Positions 9,288-16,940 of a stretch of DNA of 64,000 nt are shown here, one piece after another (the first letter of the stretch is position 1; each line of letters starts with the position of its first letter). The notes beneath the pieces are model-generated. The model ran no database searches. It saw nothing but the letters and a program-made list of their open reading frames with translations, and was not told the DNA's origin. The translations under genes and the position numbers were made by a program. This DNA comes from Fen-1298 sp963833465 (GTDB lineage: Bacteria > Bacteroidota > Ignavibacteria > UBA10030), in NCBI GenBank assembly GCA_963833465.1, contig CAWHXW010000004.1:62001-126000 (forward strand), read 5' to 3'.

Positions 9288-11060
9288 TTAATTTGAACCT
9301 TCAATAATAGATTCATCCTTATTTTCAAAAGATAATTCATCCGGCATTTTCTCTACTGCAGCAGGGGTTGAGACGACATCTTTCATAGTCATTGGAGTAA
9401 GCTTATGGCTTGTAACATAATCATCCACGAGCTTCTGCTCCTTGCCGCGAAGATATTCAAGTGCGGAGAGAACAATCTTTTTGCTTTCTTTATCAAACTC
9501 GATCACTTTCAGTGAAATATCATCACCGATTTTAAAGGATTCGGCAATATTCTTGACTGGTGTATGTGAAAGCTGTGACAGTGGCACGAAGCCATCAACA
9601 CCAAGCGGCATTTCTACAATGACACCTTTTTCTATGATGCGAACAATTTTACCTGCTACATCTGTTCCAACTTTGTATTGTAATTCGAACGCTTCCCACG
9701 GATTGTCATTTACTTGTTTATGACCAAGAGAAATTCGTCGTTGTTCTATGTCCACTGAAAGCACTATCACTTCGAGTTGGTCGCCTTTTTTTACTACTTC
9801 GCCCGGGTGACGAATTTTTTTTGTCCAAGATAAATCAGAAATATGTACAAGACCGTCAACGCCTTCTTCGAGTTCAACAAAGACACCGAAGTTAGTTAAA
9901 TTGCGAACTGTGCCCATATGCTTGGAACCAATAGGATATTTCTGCATTAGCGTTGTCCAAGGATCCGGTTCGAGCTGTTTCATCCCAAGCGAAATTTTCT
10001 TTCCATCTTTATCTAATGAAAGAATAATCGCATCCACCATCTGTCCCATAGAAACAACTTGCGATGGGTGTTTAATGTGCTGCGTCCAGCTCATTTCTGA
10101 AATGTGAATAAGGCCTTCGATACCTTTTTCTATCTCAACAAATGCACCATAATCCGTTAGCGAGACAATTTTACCGTTGATTTTTGTGCCGACAGGATAT
10201 TTCTGATCAATATTATCCCACGGATGTGCTTGGAGCTGTTTTATTCCAAGCGATATACGTTTTTTCTCAGCATCGAAATCTAACACAACAATATTAACAG
10301 TTGCATCTAGTTTTACAATCTCAGATGGATGGTTGACTCTGCCCCACGAAAGATCCGTAATATGCACTAAACCATCAACACCTCCGAGATCAACAAATAC
10401 ACCAAAATCAGTAATTGCCTTGACATGGCCTTCGAGAATCTGACCCTTCTCAAGACTATCTAAAATTACTTTGCGCTGACTGGCAAGTTCTTCCTCAACT
10501 AATATTTTATGACTAACCACAACATTTTCCGATGGATGATTAACTTTCACAACTCGGAAGTCCATTTCGCGACCGATGAAACTATCAAAATCACGAACAG
10601 GCCGGACATCAATTTGTGAGCCCGGTAAAAACGCGTCCAATCCCATTAAATCGACAACAATGCCGCCTTTAGTTCTGCGAACACATTTGCCTTTGAGTAC
10701 TTCGCCAGTTTCAAATGATTTAACGACGCGCTCCCATATACGCATAAAATCGGCACGCTTACGTGATAAGACAAGCTGACCATCTTTGTCTTCTATGCTC
10801 TCAAGGAAAACTTCAATTTCATCGCCAATCTTAAGCTCCTTAATTTTCGGGAACTCGCTTACCGAAACATTGCCTTCCGATTTAAACCCGATATCAACTG
10901 CAACGTTGGAATCACTGATGTGAACCACGCGGCCTTTGACTATTTCGCCAGCATTGATTTTACCCATTGTGCCGGAATACAGATGTTCAAGTTGTTTATA
11001 TTCTTCTTCTGAATATCCGCTTTCCTCAAACTTTTCTGCTGATTTAGTTGTGTCTAACAT
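9288..11060 (-). CDS. rpsA: 30S ribosomal protein S1
   Basis: The frame is open from 11135, but the ATG at 11060 (MLDTTKSAEKFEE) is preceded by GGAGG at seven bases, which decides the start; the product is 590 residues. It contains six S1/OB-fold repeats, the later ones with the repeated signatures GVFVDLGGVDGLVHITDLSW, GAFVEIEKGIEGLIHISEMSW and GVFVELEEGVDGLVHISDLSW. S1 binds mRNA on the 30S subunit. It is the third gene of cmk-ispH-rpsA, a known conserved neighbourhood, and ends in a strong terminator. Confidence 0.96.
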   Translation of the reverse strand: MLDTTKSAEKFEESGYSEEEYKQLEHLYSGTMGKINAGEIVKGRVVHISDSNVAVDIGFKSEGNVSVSEFPKIKELKIGDEIEVFLESIEDKDGQLVLSRKRADFMRIWERVVKSFETGEVLKGKCVRRTKGGIVVDLMGLDAFLPGSQIDVRPVRDFDSFIGREMDFRVVKVNHPSENVVVSHKILVEEELASQRKVILDSLEKGQILEGHVKAITDFGVFVDLGGVDGLVHITDLSWGRVNHPSEIVKLDATVNIVVLDFDAEKKRISLGIKQLQAHPWDNIDQKYPVGTKINGKIVSLTDYGAFVEIEKGIEGLIHISEMSWTQHIKHPSQVVSMGQMVDAIILSLDKDGKKISLGMKQLEPDPWTTLMQKYPIGSKHMGTVRNLTNFGVFVELEEGVDGLVHISDLSWTKKIRHPGEVVKKGDQLEVIVLSVDIEQRRISLGHKQVNDNPWEAFELQYKVGTDVAGKIVRIIEKGVIVEMPLGVDGFVPLSQLSHTPVKNIAESFKIGDDISLKVIEFDKESKKIVLSALEYLRGKEQKLVDDYVTSHKLTPMTMKDVVSTPAAVEKMPDELSFENKDESIIEGSN

Positions 11061-11162
11061 GCAACCTCCAAAACTGCTTCCCGTTATAACGAGAATAACC
11101 GAATTGCGTTTTTCTCGATGCCAGCCATTTAACATCGGCGATTGACGCTTTTCGATATTTAT

Positions 11163-12098
11163 TTAGTGTGTAATTATATCGTTAATTAAAGATGGCTGTG
11201 TACTTCTTTTAGAATTCCTTAGACTCTCCATTATCTCAATCTTTTCTTTCACCTTCTCCATTAACCACTGCGGAGTCGATGTTGCACCTGTGATTCCAAC
11301 AGTTTCGATTCCTTCAAACCATTCCGGCTGAAGTTCTATAATATCTTCTATAAATTGAGTACGTGAATTTACTGATTTTACAATTTCGTATAACACTTTC
11401 CCATTTGAACTATGTCTGCCTGCAACGAAAATAATTAGATCATTATCAGCTGCAAATGCTCGAATTTTCTTTTCTCGTCCAAACACCTGACCGCAAATAG
11501 TATCTTTTGCAAGAAACTCAGTGGCAAGTTCTTCAATAGAACCGACCACCAAGTCTTTTATCTTCTTAGACAACTCTTCCTTGAGGGAATAGAATGTCGG
11601 TTTATCCATGGTTGTTTGAGAAAATAAAACGGTTTTACGATCCAATTTCACTTTACCAATTTCATCAAGCGATTTAATAACGATCGCTTCACCGTTTGTT
11701 TGACCGACAAGACCAATAACCTCTGCGTGTTCTATCTTACCAAAAATAATTACTTGATATCCATCGTTATAGAAACGTCGAATCCGTTCTTGTACTTTAC
11801 CAACCACCGGACACGTCGCATCAATTAATGTAATACCAAGCTCTTTTGCGCGTTTATATGTTTCTGGCGGCTCACCATGTGCACGAATCAGAATTTTCGC
11901 ACCTCGTAATCTATCTAAATCATTATGCGTAACCGTTTCAAGCCCTTCAGATTTTAACCGCTCAATTTCCACCGGATTATGAATTATGTCGCCCAAAGAA
12001 TAAAGTTTTTCACCTGCAGAAAGTTCCTTCTCTGCAATATCCACAGTCCTTACAACTCCCCAGCAAAATCCAGAAGATTTATCGACTGTCACTTTCAT
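11163..12098 (-). CDS. ispH: 4-hydroxy-3-methylbut-2-enyl diphosphate reductase
   Basis: A 311-residue iron-sulfur enzyme that performs the last step of the MEP isoprenoid pathway, giving IPP and DMAPP. The three cluster ligands are Cys12 (SGFCWGV), Cys96 (DATCPVVG) and Cys202 (DTICGQV); RAHGEPP and the conserved SSNGKVLYE are also present. The start overlaps the cmk stop by four bases (ATGA), so translation is coupled. The C-terminal tail after the ATSTPQWLMEKV motif is typical. Supports use of the MEP route in this organism. Confidence 0.95.
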   Translation of the reverse strand: MKVTVDKSSGFCWGVVRTVDIAEKELSAGEKLYSLGDIIHNPVEIERLKSEGLETVTHNDLDRLRGAKILIRAHGEPPETYKRAKELGITLIDATCPVVGKVQERIRRFYNDGYQVIIFGKIEHAEVIGLVGQTNGEAIVIKSLDEIGKVKLDRKTVLFSQTTMDKPTFYSLKEELSKKIKDLVVGSIEELATEFLAKDTICGQVFGREKKIRAFAADNDLIIFVAGRHSSNGKVLYEIVKSVNSRTQFIEDIIELQPEWFEGIETVGITGATSTPQWLMEKVKEKIEIMESLRNSKRSTQPSLINDIITH

Positions 12099-12779
12099 GA
12101 TTTATCTTTCTGAATAATTTCCTTAGCACGATCCAAAATGAAACCGACCTGTTCTTCAATTGTCAAATAGGAGGTGTCCAATTCAATTGCATCATTGGCT
12201 TTTCGCAATGGACTTGCTTCGCGGGTCGAATCCTTTTTGTCGCGAGCTTCAATTTCTTTTATCAAGTCATCCTCATTTGTTTCTATTCCTGCCAAAGCAA
12301 GATCTTTCTTTCGCCGCTGTGCGCGTTCTTCAACATTCGCAATCATAAATATTTTTAATTCTGCCTTTGGAAGAACGACAGTGCCGATATCGCGCCCTTC
12401 TAAAACAACTCCTCCGTTCGCAGCCATTTTTTGCTGTTCTTTCACCATCACTTCGCGAACGCCTTTATAGCTGCTTACTGAACTCACTGAACGGTTTATC
12501 AATTGCGTTCTAATATTTTCGGTCACTTCGGTACCGTCCAAAAAGACCTTCGTTTTATCATTCTCCATTTTTAACCGAACAGTACCTCGTTCGGGCAATT
12601 TGTTCAATTATTTTCTTATCACACAAATCAAATTTTCCATCAAGCACTTTCAATGTAATTGCACGATACATTGCACCTGTATCAATATGAAGATAACCCA
12701 ACTTTTGAGCTACCAGCTTTGCTGTTGTGCTTTTACCAGATGCTGCTGGTCCATCTATTGCAATGGTTATCTTCTTCAA
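12095..12779 (-). CDS. cmk: Cytidylate kinase, interrupted by a +1 frameshift
   Basis: CMP/dCMP kinase in two frames. The 5' part has the P-loop AIDGPAASGKSTTAKLVAQ and HIDTGAMYRA; the 3' part has VVLEGRDIGTVV, the CMP-binding core and the lid. An extra base near 12585-12586 (plus strand CAGTACC) breaks the frame; removing it gives 227 residues, the usual length. The start is taken as TTG at 12779, because an upstream ATG at 12833 falls inside the promoter -35 box and the family begins just before the P-loop. Cmk is essential in many bacteria, so a sequence error or very recent mutation is more likely than a dead gene. The stop overlaps ispH. Confidence 0.85.
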
Positions 12780-12804
12780 CTTGTCTTTATGTATTAGGAT
12801 ATAT

Positions 12805-12833
12805 AATATACAGAATAAAACATTGGAGAGCAA
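12805..12833 (-). promoter_or_regulatory. Sigma-70-type promoter for cmk-ispH-rpsA
   Basis: On the minus strand a -35 box TTGCTC (12828-12833), a 17-base spacer and a -10 box TATATT (12805-12810) are seen. Transcription would begin near 12798, about 20 bases before the TTG start of cmk. Confidence 0.65.
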
Positions 12834-12946
12834 TTACGAATTCCCAAGCTTTTATTGCGACTTTAATTCGCAAAAAAACCTAAATTCTGACAACCAAAAT
12901 GTGTAAGGGTGCCGATCAGCAGATGGATTAATCAATTTGCTTCAGT

Positions 12947-14554
12947 TCACTTGACTTTTTCTTGTTTCCACCAACGTGTAACAACCTCCGCGATTTTCGT
13001 TTTAGCCTCGCTCTGTTTCCATTTTTCGTAAAATCTAATATCACTGCTGTCTGGTTCCGGATTAGGAAAGTCAATCTGCACGCGTAAAGGCATAGAAATT
13101 GCTTCTCCAACAACGAGCGCTTCTCCTACTCTTAATGACGGTAAAACATCCGTAAGTCTTTCGAAAGTATCCGGTACTAATCGCTTGATATAATTTTGAT
13201 CCATCGGGTTAGTCAATCGAAGCACAATATAGTTGTTACATTGTGAAAGAATTGTTTCTGAAACTTCCGACGGTCGCTGGCTAATTATCATACAACTAAC
13301 ACCATATTTTCTTCCTTCTTTTGCGATACGTTCAACAGTTTTGCGAGCAGATGCTGTAATATTACCAGTACTAGGTAAATAATTATGCGCTTCTTCAAAC
13401 ACTAACAGAATTGGAAAATCACGTCGGTTAGGATTCCAGAAATTAAAATCAAAAATCAAGCGCGCCAGAAGCGATACGATTGTATTAACTATATCAAACG
13501 GCACACCGCTCATATCCAGAATTGTAACTTGCGCGCTTCCATCCGCACCCAAAATCTTGGATAGCAATGCGTTGATGGCCGAAGATTGAATATAATTTTT
13601 TAATCGAAACATAAACGCGTAACGCGGATCGTTCAATTTGCCGTCTAACCGGACAAGAAATCTGGCAAACTTGCCGTAAAAAGGTCCCTCTTTTACCGTC
13701 GGACCCATCGTTATTTTTTCACTGTCCAAGAACTGGATCTTTGCACGTATTTCACTGAAGTCGTAATATACCGGCGTGTCTATTGTAATTAACGCCGACA
13801 TTTCCGGATTCTTTCCTTTCTTTGACATTATAACGAGATCTTTCAGCACAGTAATCTGGCTTGATGCATTTTCGTCCTTTTCATCTATAAACATTTCACG
13901 CAGTTCGTCAAAATTCATTAGCCAATACGGCAATTCAAATTCTCCGATGTCGAGATGATTGCAGTTCCCCTCAAATGCTTTATAGTACTCGTTATGAATA
14001 TCAAGAATAATAATATTTGTATCAGGATACTTTGAAACTTTTTGTAATATAGATGCTACAGCACAGGATTTTCCAGAACCACTAGAACCAAGCACTGCTA
14101 TATGTTTTCCAAAAAACTTATTTGCATCAAGAAAGGCGCGTTGATTCTCAAACAGTGTAACTTGTCCGATCGAAAAACCATATCGCTGATATATTGCAAA
14201 TGCGACTGATAGGTCGGCATCTTCTGCAAAAAACACAGGTGTATCAACAACCGGAAAAATAGACACTCCGCGCTCAAAGCGCCCGTTTTTTACCGTGCCC
14301 ACCATCGAAGCAGTAATGATATAACGCTGCTGCGCTTGTCCATTAACTTTCACATCTTCTTTCTTCAATTCGGACACCATACCGAGCAGCACCAACGGCC
14401 CCATAGGAATCAAAACATAAGATCCAATTTGTCCTATTTGATATGTCTTACCGTTGATTTCTCGTTTTAAAGATGTGGCTTTTGAATCAACAAGAATTGA
14501 AATAATTCCGCTGTTCACTGACGCGACGACACCAATATATTTTTGCTCAACCAT
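12947..14554 (-). CDS. HerA-like ATPase (DUF87, FtsK/HerA superfamily)
   Basis: A 535-residue protein with an N-terminal HAS-barrel-like beta domain (IGVVASVNSGIISILVDSKA) and a HerA-type ATPase core: Walker A GSSGSGKS (156-163), FPILLVFEEAHNYLP as Walker B, and SGNITASARKTVERIAKEGR with a candidate arginine finger. HerA forms hexameric DNA translocases, usually with the nuclease NurA or other effectors. No NurA-like gene is adjacent; the neighbours are mutS, dinB, a Cys-cluster protein and a phosphatase, suggesting a DNA-repair or stress setting. HerA paralogues also act in phage defence, but nothing else here supports that. Confidence 0.82.
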   Translation of the reverse strand: MVEQKYIGVVASVNSGIISILVDSKATSLKREINGKTYQIGQIGSYVLIPMGPLVLLGMVSELKKEDVKVNGQAQQRYIITASMVGTVKNGRFERGVSIFPVVDTPVFFAEDADLSVAFAIYQRYGFSIGQVTLFENQRAFLDANKFFGKHIAVLGSSGSGKSCAVASILQKVSKYPDTNIIILDIHNEYYKAFEGNCNHLDIGEFELPYWLMNFDELREMFIDEKDENASSQITVLKDLVIMSKKGKNPEMSALITIDTPVYYDFSEIRAKIQFLDSEKITMGPTVKEGPFYGKFARFLVRLDGKLNDPRYAFMFRLKNYIQSSAINALLSKILGADGSAQVTILDMSGVPFDIVNTIVSLLARLIFDFNFWNPNRRDFPILLVFEEAHNYLPSTGNITASARKTVERIAKEGRKYGVSCMIISQRPSEVSETILSQCNNYIVLRLTNPMDQNYIKRLVPDTFERLTDVLPSLRVGEALVVGEAISMPLRVQIDFPNPEPDSSDIRFYEKWKQSEAKTKIAEVVTRWWKQEKVK

Positions 14555-14583
14555 TGTTCAACCTTTCTTGTGAAAGATTTTCT

Positions 14584-15817
14584 TTAACTGACCCGTTTAA
14601 TAACCACGATAGTTCGATCATCTGAATATTCAGCGCCTTCTGCATAAAGCTCAACATCATCAATCAATAATTTACAAATTTCTTTTGCTCCCTTGGCTGC
14701 ATACTTCTGAATATTTTCTGCAAATCGTTCTTCTCCGTAAGGAATGCCGTCGCTTCTCACAGCTTCAGTAATACCGTCCGTATAAATCACAGCGACATCC
14801 CCTTTTTTCAGCATCGTCACTTTCCACTCGATAGTTCCCGCGAGGGAACGGACCAAGAATAAGCCCCGTCGGTTCTAACAATTCTATGTTTTTTTCCTGC
14901 ATGTGATAAACCATAGGACTGTTATGTCCTGCATTAGCATATAGAAGAAGTCCTTTTGCTCCATCTGTAAGCTCAGCATAAAACATCGAAACAAATTGTT
15001 CTTCGGAAAACGAGCGGTTCACAATTTTATTGATTCCAGACATCAAAGCAGCGGTTTTAGTTTGATGCGCAATTCCCATCCGCAGGGCGCCAACAACATA
15101 CAAAGCTTGTGCAGCAGCACGGAACCCTTTGCTTGCCGCATCGCCAACAACAATCATCAAACGATCTTTTGTTTCGTCTGAATAAAGATAATCAAAGAAA
15201 TCTCCTCCGACGATCCTATCCGGGACTGAAATTCCATAAATATCATAGAAGTAAAAATGAAGAAACGGATCCGGTAAAATGCCTAATTGAATTTCCCTTG
15301 CTTTGTCGATATCCTGTTCGAGCAGCCGGGCTTTTTGTTCAATACGTTTGCTGCGGAGGACGGATGTAACAGCAAGACTTATAACATTTAAATTTGGAAG
15401 AAGATCTTGATCAATTGAATCTGAATTGAATGCTAATACATATTGAAAGATTGTCCCATGACGATAAGGTATTCTATCGCCAACACCTGTTGCCGAATAT
15501 TTTACAATTCCTTTTTTTCGAAGGTAACCATCGGTTTCATTCGCAATAATTGACCGTTGTTCAGTGAGATGCTGGAACATCGGATACCTTGCAACTTGGA
15601 TTCTGTAGCCCGTATCTAGCTTGTCAATTTGTCCAATCTGGTGAATAAGACGATATGATTCTGTCGATGATTCGTATTGCCATAGTCTTCCACCTTTGAG
15701 AAGAATATCTTCGCTCTTGACGATTTCATTAAGAACATGCTTTAGCAAATCTTTCTCTGTTCGGAATTGCTCTGGAGCAAAACTTTCTATAGTGCGATAT
15801 AATCGTCTTTGATTCAT
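14584..15817 (-). CDS. SpoIIE/RsbU-type PP2C phosphatase, frameshifted
   Basis: Two overlapping frames make one protein. Residues 1 to about 165 look like a GAF-type sensory region, followed by a helix (LLEQDIDKAREIQLGILPDP) and the metal-binding PP2C signature VGGDFFDYLYSDE, IVVGDAASKG and ANAGHNSPMVY; then the frame breaks at 14837-14846. The other frame continues KKGDVAVIYTDGITEA and ends SDDRTIVVIKR. Deleting one base of the CCC or GGG run restores 410 residues. Such phosphatases control anti-sigma antagonists in partner-switching pathways; no RsbV/RsbW partner is visible here. The break lies in a near-perfect inverted repeat (GTTCCC/GGGAAC), where a sequencing error is plausible. Confidence 0.82.
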
Positions 15818-15831
15818 TTTTTACTCTCAGT

Positions 15832-16444
15832 TTAAAGCGATGTCGCCTTATTAAACAAAACCTCAATTTCTTTCAGCCCTTCAGCTCCAAGAATATATTC
15901 AAATTCTTCCCGACATACATCAAGTACCGTCAATGTGCCTTCTGAAACTATACTGCAACATTGCTGTCGGTTAGTAAATTCCGATTCATAAGTTCTAAGT
16001 ACTCGTTCATCAATAGTGATCGGAAAAGCAGCGCAGTAAAACGGTTTCAACGTGAACTTGTCCATTCCTTCTGCCATTGCAGTTTTTTGTAATGCACAAA
16101 GACCTTTACTGCAGAGAAAAACACAACCAGATCCATGTACTGCCGTGCCATCACATTTTCCCGATGGAAAATCAAAATCATCTTCGATGTTATTATCGAA
16201 CCATTTTTGATTATCTTTTTCCTGTTGAGGTTCAAGATACCTCTTAATCAAACCGGCATGTGCTAGAATTAGTTCTTTCTCTTTTAGATCAAGAAGTACA
16301 TCCTTCCGCACAACATTTACCGTTACAATTGCACATCGAACAATTATTTGAAAATCGCTGAGTGAGAATATCTGGATCAACTAGAAGTTCTGAAATATAT
16401 TTAAGTCTATGTTTTTTCAATTTTATAATAGTATTTTCAGCCAC
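15832..16444 (-). CDS. YkgJ/DUF3109-type Cys-cluster protein, frameshifted
   Basis: The 3' frame (to 15832) has GTAVHGSGCVFLCSKG, LCALQKTA and FTLKPFYCAAFPI, the pattern of DUF3109 proteins related to the zinc/iron-chelate family. The N-terminal cysteines are missing from that frame but appear in the adjacent one: NNCSMCNCNGKCCAE, read from a GTG at 16444 (a downstream TTG is also possible). The join is at 16301-16307 (GG/CC runs); removing one base gives 203 residues with a full set of cysteines. The start overlaps the dinB stop by eight bases. Function in vivo is unknown; a metal-binding or iron-sulfur role is inferred from the cysteines. Confidence 0.72.
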
Positions 16445-16937
16445 GTGTTTCCGTCTGTCTTAAGTAATTAATAAAATCTGTGTTGATAGCTTTTTTCCCC
16501 AATTGCCGCAGCATAGTCACAACCTGTCCCCTGTGATAGGAAGAATGATTAACTTTGTGCTGCATTTGCTGGAAGAGCGGGTGAGAATATGAATTACCTT
16601 TGATGTCAACATAGGGTAACGGTTCATTTAATTTCTCATCTGTCAGGTTCCGTATAAAGTTACTAATTTCTAAATGATAAACATCCCATTGTTTTTTTAT
16701 ATCTTCAACTGTTGGAAAATCTCCAGCTTTCAAAATTATTAATTCTTTTCCTGTCCAACGGAATAACCATACTTTATTGGAAGAAAGAATATGCACAATC
16801 GTTCCATGTATTCCACCAAAGCTGGAACCAAGGTCTTTCTCGTATTGATCTTTTGTTAACATTACGATCATTTCAAAAAGTTTAAAATCAGCCCACTTAT
16901 CATAATTGTATAATAAGTTAATTTCATTTTGCGTCAT
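16437..16937 (-). CDS. DinB-family protein
   Basis: A 166-residue four-helix protein of the DinB/YfiT superfamily: LLYNYDKWADFKLFEMI at the start, GGIHGTIVHILSSNKVWLFRW with the first metal-ligand His, and HKVNHSSYHRGQVVTMLRQL with the C-terminal His pair. Members are metal-dependent, often thiol-related enzymes (bacillithiol or mycothiol S-transferases) or DNA-damage-inducible proteins; the substrate is not clear. It starts three bases after the mutS stop, so it belongs to the mutS transcript. Confidence 0.85.
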   Translation of the reverse strand: MTQNEINLLYNYDKWADFKLFEMIVMLTKDQYEKDLGSSFGGIHGTIVHILSSNKVWLFRWTGKELIILKAGDFPTVEDIKKQWDVYHLEISNFIRNLTDEKLNEPLPYVDIKGNSYSHPLFQQMQHKVNHSSYHRGQVVTMLRQLGKKAINTDFINYLRQTETRG

Positions 16938-16940
16938 TTC

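Noticed and set aside
12805..12833. ATG at 12833 as the cmk start
   Set aside because: It coincides with the -35 box of a good promoter and would add 18 hydrophobic residues before the P-loop that the family lacks.
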